Positions 34,196 through 43,093 of a stretch of DNA of 64,000 bases are shown here, piece by piece. The position numbers were made by a program, and so were the translations under genes. The notes beneath the pieces are model-generated. The model searched no databases. It was not told where the DNA came from and saw only the letters and a program-made list of their open reading frames with translations. Each line of letters opens with the position of its first letter. Within the stretch, counting starts at the first letter, position 1. The stretch is from Thiopontia sp964344435. GTDB taxonomy: Bacteria > Pseudomonadota > Gammaproteobacteria > GCF-002020875. The DNA lies in contig CAYFNH010000001.1 in the NCBI GenBank assembly GCA_964344435.1, positions 9,056 through 73,055 of the forward strand, written 5' to 3'.

Positions 34196-35602
34196 ATGGG
34201 TAACCTCTATCAATTCATCGAAGTCTCCCGCACCGATCCGGAGAAGACCCCGGCCGCTCAACGCAGCACCGAGTACAAGGAGATCTATGCGGGCTTCAAC
34301 GAGCAGCAGGCAGCCACCCAGGCGGATCGCTGTCTCTCCTGTGGCAACCCCTACTGCTCCTGGAAGTGCCCGGTACACAACCACATTCCACACTGGCTCA
34401 AACTGATTGCCGAAGGCGAAATTACCAAGGCGGCGGAGCTCTCCCACCGCACCAACTCGCTACCGGAGATGTGTGGTCGCGTCTGCCCGCAGGATCGCCT
34501 CTGTGAAGGTGCCTGCACCCTCGGTGACGGCTTTGGTGCGGTCACCATCGGTGCCATCGAGAAGTACATCTCCGATACCGCCTTTGCCCAGGGGTGGAGA
34601 CCGGATCTCTCCACTGCAGAGCCGACCGGCAAGCGGGTGGCCATCATTGGTGCCGGCCCCGCCGGACTGGGGTGCGCAGACGTACTGACCCGCAATGGAG
34701 TACAGTGTGTAGTCTATGATCGCCATCCCGAGATTGGCGGCCTGCTCACCTTCGGTATTCCGGAGTTCAAGCTGGAGAAGGATGTGGTCCGTAACCGCCG
34801 CGCCATTATGGAGGAGATGGGGATCGAATTCCGTCTCAACACCGAGATCGGTACCGACATCTCCTTTGAGGAGATCGAGACCGAATATGATGCAATCTTC
34901 CTCGGCATGGGCACCTACCAGTACATGACTGCAGGTATTCCCGGCGAAAATCTCCCCGGTGTACACGCCGCACTCGACTTCCTCATCTCCAACATCAACC
35001 GCTGCAACGGCTACGAGAAGGATGCGTCCGACTTTGTCGACATGAGCGGCAAAAAGGTGGTGGTGCTTGGCGGTGGAGACACCGCAATGGACTGCAACCG
35101 TACCTCGATCCGCCAAGGTGCAGCCAGTGTCACCTGCTCCTACCGTCGTGACGAGGCCAACATGCCCGGCTCGAAGAAGGAGGTGGCCAACGCCAGGGAA
35201 GAGGGGGTTGAGTTCCGCTTCAACACCCAGCCGATCGAGATCGTTGGTGACGGCAAGGTGGAAGGGCTCAAGGTGATCTCCACACAGCTTGGTGAGCCCG
35301 ACGAGAATGGTCGTCGCCGCCCGGAACCGGTTGAGGGCAGCGAGGAGATCATCCCAGCCGATGCCGTCATAGTTGCATTTGGTTTCCAGCCCAACCCCCC
35401 CGAGTGGATTGCTGGCAACCAGATCAACACCGACGAACGTGGGCGTGTGCTGGCCGCTGAGGAGCAGGCCTGCATGAAGCAGACCAGCAACCCCAGGGTA
35501 TTTGCCGGTGGTGACATGGTGCGCGGCTCCAATCTGGTAGTCTCGGCAATCTGGGACGGGCGCAAGGCGGCAGAGGGGATTCTGGACTATCTCGAGGTAT
35601 AG
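34196..35602 (+). CDS. gltD: Glutamate synthase (NADPH) small subunit
   Basis: A 468-residue GltD that carries FAD, takes electrons from NADPH and passes them through 4Fe-4S clusters to GltB. The N-terminal Cys motifs CLSCGNPYCSWKCP and CGRVCPQDRLCEGAC bind the clusters. The FAD site IIGAGPAGLGCADVL and the NADPH site VVLGGGDTAMDCNR follow, with a C-terminal VFAGGDMVRGSNLVV. It is translated from the same mRNA as gltB. Confidence 0.98.
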   Translation: MGNLYQFIEVSRTDPEKTPAAQRSTEYKEIYAGFNEQQAATQADRCLSCGNPYCSWKCPVHNHIPHWLKLIAEGEITKAAELSHRTNSLPEMCGRVCPQDRLCEGACTLGDGFGAVTIGAIEKYISDTAFAQGWRPDLSTAEPTGKRVAIIGAGPAGLGCADVLTRNGVQCVVYDRHPEIGGLLTFGIPEFKLEKDVVRNRRAIMEEMGIEFRLNTEIGTDISFEEIETEYDAIFLGMGTYQYMTAGIPGENLPGVHAALDFLISNINRCNGYEKDASDFVDMSGKKVVVLGGGDTAMDCNRTSIRQGAASVTCSYRRDEANMPGSKKEVANAREEGVEFRFNTQPIEIVGDGKVEGLKVISTQLGEPDENGRRRPEPVEGSEEIIPADAVIVAFGFQPNPPEWIAGNQINTDERGRVLAAEEQACMKQTSNPRVFAGGDMVRGSNLVVSAIWDGRKAAEGILDYLEV

Positions 35603-35633
35603 TTACTTCCACACCCCTCGAACCCGTTCCTGC

Positions 35634-35639
35634 TAGAAT
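35634..35639 (+). promoter_or_regulatory. Extended -10-like site just before motA (first pair)
   Basis: TGCTAGAAT carries an extended -10 (TGn) with TAGAAT at 35634-35639. Only CTTCCC separates it from the ATG at 35646 and there is no Shine-Dalgarno sequence. The extended form could dispense with a -35. Read-through from gltD is an alternative. Confidence 0.4.
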
Positions 35640-35645
35640 CTTCCC

Positions 35646-36426
35646 ATGGATATCGCCTCACTGATTGGTGTCATCTCCGGGCTGGGAATGGTGTTCGGGG
35701 CGATTGTCTACGAAGGCAATCTCGACCAGTTCGTCAGTGGACCGGGTCTGATGATTGTATTTGGCGGTACCATCTCCGCAACCCTGCTCAACTTCCAGCT
35801 CAAGGATGTGATTATCGGCATGCGCGCTGTTCACCGGGTATTCACCTCCAGTCGGGAAAATCCCAATGATGTGCTGTCGCAGATGCTGATTCTGAGCCGT
35901 ACCGCCCAGGTCAAGGGACCAACCGCACTGGAGAAGCTGATCCAGAAAGAGGACTCCTGGTTTCAGCGCAAGGCGATTGAGCTCACTGCTGACAACTCGG
36001 ATGAGTCGGTGATCCGCTCTGCACTACGTTCCGAAATCAGTTCGGTAAAGCTGCGCAACATGATCACCGAGGATATCTTTCGCAAGATGGCCACCTATGC
36101 CCCCCGCCTTCGGCATGATTGGAACCCTGATCGGTCTGATCCAGATGCTGGCCGCAATGGATGACCCCTCCCAGGTGGGGCCGGCGATGGCAACCGCCCT
36201 GACCACCACCTTTTATGGCTCACTGCTCTCCACGGTACTGTTCAACCCGATTGCCGGGAAGCTGCGCGCCAAGACCATTGAGTCGATCACCAACCTCGAG
36301 ATCATCTACCTCACTGCGGTCAGCATCAAGCACGGAGAGCACCCGATCGCCCTCTACGAACAGGCAGTGGCACTGATCCCATTGGGCCAGCGCCGCCCCT
36401 TCGAGATGCCCGAGGTGGGTGCGTAG
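35646..36426 (+). pseudogene. MotA-type flagellar stator protein, first copy, frameshifted at a C run
   Basis: Residues 1-155 (MDIASLIGVISGLGMVFGAI onward) read as a normal MotA/PomA stator subunit up to MATYAP. There the run of six C at 36100-36105 holds one base too many: the frame passes into RLRHDWN and stops at 36164. The correct continuation (AFGMIGTLIGLIQMLAAMDD to PFEMPEVGA) is open in the +1 frame to 36426. The total length is one base more than a multiple of three, consistent with a single inserted C. The intact second copy (59806) reads VYAPSMGMIGTLIGLVQ here, which fixes the site. Either an inactivating mutation, a slippage switch or a sequencing error. Its motB partner follows 12 bases on. 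Confidence 0.85.
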
Positions 36427-36438
36427 CACTGCTACAAC

Positions 36439-37245
36439 ATGGCGGACAAGAACACGAGCAGCTCGCTACTCACTCCCCAACAGGACGAGCACGACGACCT
36501 GCTCTCCATCCTGACCGCCGAGGAGGGGGATCAGGAGAGTGCAGCCGGCAGCTGGATTCTCACCTATTCAGACTTGATCACGGTACTGCTGGTACTGTTC
36601 GTGATGCTGCAGACCCTCTCTGACTTCAATCTGAAAAAGTTCAATGCCCTCTTCTACGGCCACTTTGCCACGCCGGAGAAGCTTGCACGGCGTGTCGAGG
36701 TTCCGATGATGGAGTCGGTGGCGCTGGATGATTATAAAAATTACAAGAGTGATACGGTCTACACCAGTTTCACCCGTTTTCGGGATGAACAGCGTGAGGT
36801 AGCCGAGTTGCACAAGAAGATCCTGCTAGGGATCAAGGAGAACCAACTCAAATACTATGTTACCGCCGAAATCGACCCGGATCGAACCCATGTCATGATC
36901 CGCATCCGCAGTGGTCTGCTGTTCAAATCGGGCTCTGCAGCGCTCTCCACGGGCGCCTACGATATCATCAACCGCATCATCAAGGTGATGCAGCCCCATA
37001 CCGAATACAGTATCAATATCCGCGGACATACCGACAATATTCCAATCCAGACCCGGCAATTCCCCTCCAACTGGGAGCTCTCCTCAATCCGCGCCACCAA
37101 TCTGTTGCGTTACATGCTGGAGCGTGGGGTCGATCCGATGCGACTGACCGCCACCGGATACGGGGACCTGCTTCCAGTCGCCAGCAATGACAACAAACTC
37201 GACCGGGCCAAGAACCGTCGAGTCGAGTTCCTGTTGAAGAAATAA
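36439..37245 (+). CDS. MotB-type flagellar stator protein, first copy (intact)
   Basis: A 268-residue stator subunit: a cytoplasmic N-terminus of about 40 residues, one membrane helix with the proton- or sodium-binding Asp (TYSDLITVLLVLFVMLQ, Asp near 49) and a C-terminal OmpA-like peptidoglycan-binding domain (IRGHTDNIPI, SNWELSSIRATNLLRYM, GYGDLLPVASN, NRRVEFLL). It anchors the stator to the cell wall. Its cognate motA upstream is frameshifted, so it may depend on the MotA from the second pair. Confidence 0.93.
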   Translation: MADKNTSSSLLTPQQDEHDDLLSILTAEEGDQESAAGSWILTYSDLITVLLVLFVMLQTLSDFNLKKFNALFYGHFATPEKLARRVEVPMMESVALDDYKNYKSDTVYTSFTRFRDEQREVAELHKKILLGIKENQLKYYVTAEIDPDRTHVMIRIRSGLLFKSGSAALSTGAYDIINRIIKVMQPHTEYSINIRGHTDNIPIQTRQFPSNWELSSIRATNLLRYMLERGVDPMRLTATGYGDLLPVASNDNKLDRAKNRRVEFLLKK

Positions 37246-37270
37246 CGCTTGCCCCCTACCATAACAGGGT

Positions 37271-37822
37271 ATGAAGTTTGTTGTACCACTGTTGCTCCTC
37301 CTCGCTCTACCCTTCTCCCACGTATCCGCCAATACGCTGGGCGAGGCGCTGGCAGCGGTCAAGTCCCTGCAGGATCTGGATCAGGCCAGCCATGTCGTTG
37401 CACGCTTCAGTGATACTCTGGAAGAGTGGGAGCAGGCCATTGTCTACACCTCACTGGGGTGGAAGCTCAACGCTGAGGAACGCTACAGGCAGGCCGAGAA
37501 GGCGTTCCGCAGAGGGCGCAAGCTCAGCGGAAAGCACTACGAGGTGATCGGCATCGCCATTGCCCAGTTCAACCAGAAAAAATACAAGCGCTCCCTGAAG
37601 ACCATTCAGAGCATGCTGAAACGGGACGAGAAGCACCCGGTTCCCAAGTCCTACAAGGAGTCTGCCAACTATATTCTGGGTATCAACTATCAGGAGCTCA
37701 ACAAGCTCCGTCTCGCCTGCATCCACTGGGATCGCGCCTATCGCCTCACGATTCGCAAGAGTGATCTCGACTCCCACGGCATGAAGTCATACAAACTGAT
37801 TCAGCAGCACTGCAAATCGTAG
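37271..37822 (+). CDS. Exported TPR-like protein downstream of motAB
   Basis: A 183-residue protein with a signal peptide (MKFVVPLLLLLALPFSHVSA) followed by helix pairs of TPR character (WEQAIVYTSLGWKLNAEERY, AEKAFRRGRKLSGKHYEVIG, YKESANYILGINYQELNKL). It is likely a periplasmic scaffold. The 25-base gap after motB suggests co-transcription and a possible motility role, but I do not recognise the family. Confidence 0.75.
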   Translation: MKFVVPLLLLLALPFSHVSANTLGEALAAVKSLQDLDQASHVVARFSDTLEEWEQAIVYTSLGWKLNAEERYRQAEKAFRRGRKLSGKHYEVIGIAIAQFNQKKYKRSLKTIQSMLKRDEKHPVPKSYKESANYILGINYQELNKLRLACIHWDRAYRLTIRKSDLDSHGMKSYKLIQQHCKS

Positions 37823-37836
37823 TGGCGCAACTGGGC

Positions 37837-38160
37837 TCAGCGCGAACTCTCGCGGATCGCCTTGAGATGATCTTTCATCTGTTTGCTGTTATCTTCATCG
37901 TAGATTGCATCCAGCAAGTTCTGCTTTGGATCCACCTTTTTGCCGGTAAGCTTACCCTGCCCCGGTTTTCCCTCGCCTTGGGATCTTCCTTCAGAGGTAA
38001 CCTCCACAGTGGTCTCCAGTTGTGCCGGGGATTCCTCAGCGGATTGTGAAGTTTTTGGCTCCGGAGCAACTGCCACCTTGAGAAGATAGAGTCCCAAAAA
38101 CAGCAGCAGGGAAACCCCCAGCGCAATGAGCAGCCCCTTCATCTCTCGAACGATTCTCAT
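37837..38160 (-). CDS. Small single-pass membrane protein of unknown function
   Basis: A 107-residue product with one N-terminal membrane helix (GLLIALGVSLLLFLGLYLL) after a short positive stretch (MRIVREMK), so the tail faces the periplasm. The tail is Glu/Ser/Lys-rich and apparently disordered, ending in a charged helix (NLLDAIYDEDNSKQMKDHLK). It converges on the TPR gene with a 14-base gap. I do not recognise a family; the codon usage looks like that of its neighbours. Confidence 0.6.
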   Translation of the reverse strand: MRIVREMKGLLIALGVSLLLFLGLYLLKVAVAPEPKTSQSAEESPAQLETTVEVTSEGRSQGEGKPGQGKLTGKKVDPKQNLLDAIYDEDNSKQMKDHLKAIRESSR

Positions 38161-38268
38161 CGAAGTTCTCCACCGTACCTGCTTGTTATCTCAAAATACT
38201 GTAGCACAAAAACCGGAAAAACCCAGAGTAACTACTCACCTCGTTTCACCGGGCAAGCATCAATGACT

Positions 38269-38298
38269 TCAAAAGTATTGGCACTCCTGATCTTGATC
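38269..38298 (+). repeat. Possible left-end fragment of the palindromic repeat
   Basis: The stretch TCAAAAGTATTGGCACTCCT followed by GATCTTGATC resembles the left arm of copies A and B (TCAAAAACAGTGGCAGTCTT then GATCTGCAACC) at roughly three of four positions. No right half follows; the fragment abuts the 3' end of purK. It may be a relic or chance similarity. Confidence 0.35.
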
Positions 38299-39340
38299 AA
38301 TCCGGGATCGGAGTGTTGGAACAGTAGGTAACGTGCCCCACTTTTCTACCTGCACGGGGGGCCTTGTTATAGTCGTGCAGATGGGCACTCGGATTGGAGA
38401 GTACCTGTGAGGCTTCAGGCACACCGCCGATAAAGTTGACCATCCGGGCATACCCAACCGCTGCGGTTCCTCCCAGGGGCAGACCAGCAATGGCCCGCAG
38501 ATGGTTTTCGAACTGGCTGCTCTCTGCCCCCTCAATACTCCAGTGGCCGGAGTTGTGTACCCGGGGGGCCATCTCGTTGACCAGCAATCCAGCATCGGTA
38601 TCGAACAGCTCCAACGCCATCACCCCAACATAGTCGAGCCTCTCCAGAAGCCGTTTGGCCAGCGCCTCTGCCAGCGGCTGCCTGGGGTCGTTGGGCAGAC
38701 TCTTCGCGGTATCGAGAATCCCTTCGTGGTGGTGATTCTCGGAGAGTGGGTAGTAACGAATCTCACCACTACGGCTACGTACGCTGATAATGGAGATCTC
38801 GCGCTGAAAGTTGGCAAATCCCTCCAGGATCAGCGGCACACCACCAAGCTGCTGCCATGCACTGGCCAGGTCGGCCTCGGTGTGCAACAGCTGCTGCCCC
38901 TTGCCATCATAGCCGAGGGTGCGGGTCTTGAGGATTGCAGGCAAACCAATGCTCTCTACCGCCTGCTGCAGCTCTTCCAGGCTGTCCACCGCCGCGAACG
39001 GGACGGTCGCAATCTCCAGCTCGTTACACAGGCTCTTTTCATGGATTCGATCACGTGCAGTGGCCAGCGCCTGTTGTGAAGGAAACACATCGACCTGTTG
39101 AGACAGAGTGGCAATGGCAGTGGCCGGTACATTCTCGAATTCGTAGGTGACCACGTCAGCCTTCGCGGCCATTTCCCGTAACAGGGCCTCATCATCATAG
39201 TCCCCCTGGAGGTGCTCACCCAACGGGGCTGCACAGGCATCTACGGCAGGATCAAGAAAAATGAAGCGCATCCCCAGCGGGATACCGGCCAGTGCCATCA
39301 TCCTCGCCAGTTGCCCACCACCCACGATGCCGATGACCAT
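38297..39340 (-). CDS. purK: 5-(carboxyamino)imidazole ribonucleotide synthase PurK
   Basis: A 347-residue ATP-grasp enzyme that carboxylates AIR with bicarbonate in purine synthesis. The N-terminal IGIVGGGQLARMMALAG, the central ATP-grasp KTRTLGYDGKGQQLL, EGFANFQREISIISVR and the C-terminal MAPRVHNSGHWSIEGAESSQFENHLRAI are all present. It starts two bases after the purE stop, forming the purEK pair. A possible relic of the palindromic repeat touches its end. Confidence 0.96.
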   Translation of the reverse strand: MVIGIVGGGQLARMMALAGIPLGMRFIFLDPAVDACAAPLGEHLQGDYDDEALLREMAAKADVVTYEFENVPATAIATLSQQVDVFPSQQALATARDRIHEKSLCNELEIATVPFAAVDSLEELQQAVESIGLPAILKTRTLGYDGKGQQLLHTEADLASAWQQLGGVPLILEGFANFQREISIISVRSRSGEIRYYPLSENHHHEGILDTAKSLPNDPRQPLAEALAKRLLERLDYVGVMALELFDTDAGLLVNEMAPRVHNSGHWSIEGAESSQFENHLRAIAGLPLGGTAAVGYARMVNFIGGVPEASQVLSNPSAHLHDYNKAPRAGRKVGHVTYCSNTPIPD

Positions 39341-39342
39341 TA

Positions 39343-39873
39343 CTACCCCCCTGCCTGCTCTCTTGTCTGCTCTCTTGGATCCGGGTTAGCAAGAACCGTT
39401 TCGGTCTGTTTTCTACGAAATTGATCCAGTGCCTGTCGCACGCTTTCATCATGGTTACCGACAATGCTGGCCGCCAGCAGTGCCGCATTGATGGCTCCGG
39501 CACGACCGATCGCCAGGGTACCGACCGGAATGCCTGCCGGCATCTGCACGATGGAGAGCAGAGAGTCCATACCATTCAACGCCTTTGACTGCACCGGAAT
39601 GCCCAGCACCGGTACGGCGGTCTTTGCGGCCACCATACCAGGCAGGTGGGCTGCCCCTCCGGCACCGGCGATGATCACCTCCAGCCCGCGCTCGGCTGCA
39701 CTCTCTGCATAGGAGAAAAGTTTATCCGGGGTACGATGGGCAGAGACCACCTCTACCTCATGCGCCACCCCCAGGCTCTCCAGAGTATCGGCGGCATGTT
39801 GCATGGTCTCCCAATCGGAAGTGGAGCCCATGATGACCCCCACTTTTGCCGGGCCTTTGCTTGCTGTATTCAT
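39343..39873 (-). CDS. purE: N5-carboxyaminoimidazole ribonucleotide mutase PurE
   Basis: A 176-residue class I PurE that converts N5-CAIR to CAIR. Motifs: VGVIMGSTSDWETMQHAADTL, EVVSAHRTPDKLFSYAESA, IAGAGGAAHLPGMVAAKT and PVLGIPVQSKALNGMDSLLSI. GAGG lies nine bases before the ATG. The C-terminus (EQTREQAGG) is slightly extended. The gene is coupled with purK and follows topA by 46 bases on the same strand. Confidence 0.97.
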   Translation of the reverse strand: MNTASKGPAKVGVIMGSTSDWETMQHAADTLESLGVAHEVEVVSAHRTPDKLFSYAESAAERGLEVIIAGAGGAAHLPGMVAAKTAVPVLGIPVQSKALNGMDSLLSIVQMPAGIPVGTLAIGRAGAINAALLAASIVGNHDESVRQALDQFRRKQTETVLANPDPREQTREQAGG

Positions 39874-39919
39874 TTGCTTTACCTCGGGATTCGGGTATGG
39901 CTATCGCCAAAACTCCGCT

Positions 39920-42559
39920 TTACGTCTTTCTGGTGGAAGACTTTTTCCTGGCTGCCTTTTTCTTTACAGCCTTCTTCTTGACTGCCCTCTTTTTCGGGGC
40001 GGCCTTCTTTCTGGCTGCTGCCGTGGCAGCCCGCTTCTCGGCGGCACGAATGGCTGCGGCACCATTGGCCGAGATCAGTCGAATTGACTTGCCTGCATTC
40101 TCCAACGCCTCAACGATCTCCAGCGCCTTCGCCTCCTTGCCCTCTTTCACCTTGAGGGTGGCATTGGGTGGCCCCTCCACTTCACGCAAAAGGGTAAAAC
40201 CTCCTCCATGAAACTGCTTGGAGAGGCGCTTGCGCTCCTTCTCACTGGCATCAAGCAACTCCTGACACTGCTCCAGTGTCAAGGTGGCGGGATCGGTATC
40301 GGCAGGCGGCTTGACGTTCTTGAAACCGTTGGTAATAAATGGGCCCCAACGCCCATCCAGCACCTGAATCGGTGAGCCCTCGAACAGGCGAATCTCCTTC
40401 TCCTGATCACTCGCCTTCTTCTGCTCGACAAATTCGATTGCCCGCTCCAGCTCGATGGTGTGCGGATCTTCCGGTTCAATCGATACATTCTGTGCCAGCA
40501 AATCGATCCCCTTGACCGGGTTGGCCTCCAGGTGATCACGCACCAGCTCATCGACAAAACCGGCATAGGGGCCAAAACGGCCGGTATTGACCATCACGGC
40601 CTCTCCATCCGGCGTGCTTCCCAGCTGACGCGGCAACTCGAACAGAGGCAGCACCTCTTCCAGGGTCACCGTATCCTTGCGCTGGTCGGGGCGCAGTCCG
40701 GCAAACAGTGGCTTCTCTTCATCGTCACGGGTACCGATCTGGGCATAGGAGCCGAAGCGGCCAATCTTGACACTGACCGGCCGCCCCGTTTTGGGATCGA
40801 CACCAAGATGACGAGTCTGGGAGGCCTCCTCACGGGAGATATCCGCCGCCCCCTCTACATCCTTGTGGAACGGCTCATAGAAGCGCTCCAGCATGTCACG
40901 CCACTCCAGCTTGCCCAACGCAATCTCGTCGAACTCTCCCTCCACCCGGGCGGTGAAGTTGTAATCAATAATCTCGGAGAAGTATTTGACCAGGAAGTCG
41001 GTCACCACCCCGGCAATATCCTGCGGAATCAGCTTGCCCTTGTCGGAACCGGTCATCTCCACCCGGTCTTCCCGCTCGATGGCCTGCCCCTGCAGGGCAA
41101 GAATGCGGATGGTACGCTCGCGCCCCTCCTGTTCACCCCGGCTCACATAGCCACGATTCTGGATGGTGGAAATAGTGGGTGCATAGGTGGATGGGCGCCC
41201 AATCCCCAACTCTTCGAGCTTCTTCACCAGACTCGCCTCGGTATAGCGGGCGGGGGGGCGGGTAAAGGACTCCTGCGCACGCATCTCGGCAAGATCCAGC
41301 GTCTCTCCCTCGCTGATATTGGGCAGACGCCTGGCATCCTCCTTGCCCCGATCCTGATAGACCTTGAGAAACCCCTCAAAGGTGAGAATCTCACCCTTTG
41401 CCACCAACGGCTCCTCTACCGTGGAGATGTCGATGGTGGCGGTGGTACGCTCGAAACGGGCATCGGACATTTGTGATGCAATGGTGCGTTGCCAGATCAA
41501 CTCATACAGGCGCTGCTCGTTTTTCTCTCCTGTGGTAGTGGGCTTGCCGAGGTCGGTGGGGCGAATCGCCTCATGGGCCTCCTGGGCACCGGCCGACTTG
41601 GTCTTGTAGTGGCGCTGGTGTGCATATTCACTACCATACCTTGACTGGATCACCTCTTCGGCCTGCGCATGGGCAAGCTCGGAGAGGTTGACCGAATCAG
41701 TACGCATATAGGTGATCTTGCCCGCCTCGTACAGGCGCTGAGCCACCACCATGGTCTGTCGTACCGAGAAGCCAAGACGCTGTGAGGCCTCCTGCTGCAG
41801 GGTTGAAGTGGTGAATGGTGGCCGCGGGGAGCGGCTGGCCGGCCGCTTCTCAATCTTGCGAATGGTGTAGTCGGCCCCCTGAACCCGCCTGAGGAAATCC
41901 TCGGCATCCTCTATCCCCTGACGATCCTTCGCCAGTTTGGCCTCGAACCGGGCTCCCTCCCGGTTGGTGAGCTGCGCGCTCACCTTGAAGGAGGAGACCG
42001 CCTCGAAGTTTTCTATCTCACGCTCGCGCTCCACCACCAGGCGCACCGCCACCGACTGAACCCGCCCTGCCGAGAGACCGGTCTGAATCTTTTTCCACAA
42101 CACGGGCGAGAGCTCAAATCCGACCAGTCGATCCAGAATACGACGGGCCTGCTGTCCATTCACCAGATCGCGGTTGATGGCACGGGGGCTCTCGATTGCC
42201 GCCAGAATGGCCGGCTTGGTAATCTCGTGAAAGACAATGCGCTGACTATTGGTTTGATCCAGCCCCAGCACCTGCTCCAGATGCCAGGCGATGGCCTCTC
42301 CTTCGCGGTCCTCGTCCGATGCGAGCCAGACCATCTCGGCCTTTTTGCTGGCACGCTTGAGCTCATTGATCACCTTGGTCTTGTCTTCACTCACCTCATA
42401 GGTGGGCTCGAAGTTGTTTTCGATATCGACCGCCATCCCCTTGCCGGGCAGATCACGCACATGACCATAACTCGACATCACCGAGAACTCGGCACCGAGA
42501 AACTTCTCAATGGTCTTGGCCTTGGCCGGGGACTCTACAATAACCAGATTCTTACTCAC
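39920..42559 (-). CDS. topA: DNA topoisomerase I
   Basis: A type IA topoisomerase that relaxes negative supercoils. I place the start at the GTG at 42559, after AAGG, giving the standard SKNLVIVESPAKAKTIEKFLG start and 879 residues. The Toprim acidic residues (ASDEDREGEAIAWHL) and the catalytic Tyr in ITYMRTDSVNLSE (near residue 284) are intact. Past the core the usual CxxC zinc fingers are missing. Instead there are repeated GRFGSYAQIG, GRFGPYAGF and GRWGPFITNG modules and a Lys/Arg/Ala-rich tail of about 40 residues. It is in the dprA-smg-topA cluster and reads on towards purEK. Confidence 0.95.
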   Translation of the reverse strand: MSKNLVIVESPAKAKTIEKFLGAEFSVMSSYGHVRDLPGKGMAVDIENNFEPTYEVSEDKTKVINELKRASKKAEMVWLASDEDREGEAIAWHLEQVLGLDQTNSQRIVFHEITKPAILAAIESPRAINRDLVNGQQARRILDRLVGFELSPVLWKKIQTGLSAGRVQSVAVRLVVEREREIENFEAVSSFKVSAQLTNREGARFEAKLAKDRQGIEDAEDFLRRVQGADYTIRKIEKRPASRSPRPPFTTSTLQQEASQRLGFSVRQTMVVAQRLYEAGKITYMRTDSVNLSELAHAQAEEVIQSRYGSEYAHQRHYKTKSAGAQEAHEAIRPTDLGKPTTTGEKNEQRLYELIWQRTIASQMSDARFERTTATIDISTVEEPLVAKGEILTFEGFLKVYQDRGKEDARRLPNISEGETLDLAEMRAQESFTRPPARYTEASLVKKLEELGIGRPSTYAPTISTIQNRGYVSRGEQEGRERTIRILALQGQAIEREDRVEMTGSDKGKLIPQDIAGVVTDFLVKYFSEIIDYNFTARVEGEFDEIALGKLEWRDMLERFYEPFHKDVEGAADISREEASQTRHLGVDPKTGRPVSVKIGRFGSYAQIGTRDDEEKPLFAGLRPDQRKDTVTLEEVLPLFELPRQLGSTPDGEAVMVNTGRFGPYAGFVDELVRDHLEANPVKGIDLLAQNVSIEPEDPHTIELERAIEFVEQKKASDQEKEIRLFEGSPIQVLDGRWGPFITNGFKNVKPPADTDPATLTLEQCQELLDASEKERKRLSKQFHGGGFTLLREVEGPPNATLKVKEGKEAKALEIVEALENAGKSIRLISANGAAAIRAAEKRAATAAARKKAAPKKRAVKKKAVKKKAARKKSSTRKT

Positions 42560-42592
42560 GGCTACAACCTTGTATCGACACAACTCAATCCA

Positions 42593-43054
42593 TCAGTGGA
42601 TCGAATCGGGAAGTCCTTCATAAACGTAATCTTCCATCCAGGCGTAGGAGGATTCGGCTCCAGGCTGATTGAAAAGCACCATCAACACCACCCACTTGAG
42701 CTGCTCGAGATCAAAATCCTCCCCCTGCAGCGCCATCACCCGGTCAATAACCGCCTCACGGGCCTCACCATTAAGGATGCCGGCCTGCTCCAGATAGAGC
42801 AATAACCCCTGCCCCTCAATATCGATCATCTCTGTTTCGGTGCTGGTGTAGATACGGAATGGGCGCTGTACGGGGCTGCTCTGAACCTCACCCTTGAGAC
42901 CGGAGAGCCCCTCCAGCCAGTTGAAGGCACGATCGATCTGCTGTTCGGTAAACCCGGCGCGCAGCAGCTCCTCCTGCAGTTGTGCAGGGGCCGTGGGCCT
43001 GTCCACCTGGTCATGGACATAGTTCTCAAACAGATACATCAGTACATCGAGCAT
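42593..43054 (-). CDS. smg: Smg family protein (DUF494)
   Basis: A 153-residue protein opening MLDVLMYLFENYVHD, the family signature, with ELLRAGFTEQQIDRAFNWLEGL and a C-terminal ALQGEDFDLEQLKWVVLMVL. Smg proteins lie between dprA and topA in most gammaproteobacteria; their role is not established. The same order here supports the call. Confidence 0.93.
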   Translation of the reverse strand: MLDVLMYLFENYVHDQVDRPTAPAQLQEELLRAGFTEQQIDRAFNWLEGLSGLKGEVQSSPVQRPFRIYTSTETEMIDIEGQGLLLYLEQAGILNGEAREAVIDRVMALQGEDFDLEQLKWVVLMVLFNQPGAESSYAWMEDYVYEGLPDSIH

Positions 43055-43093
43055 AAATAATTATCGGTAGCCCCGTTATCGATCAAAACAGAC

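Noticed and set aside
36100..36164. Programmed +1 frameshifting as the main explanation for motA copy 1
   Set aside because: Beyond CCC-C there is no evident stimulatory structure or slow codon, and the paralogue needs no shift; mutation, slippage or sequence error is simpler.
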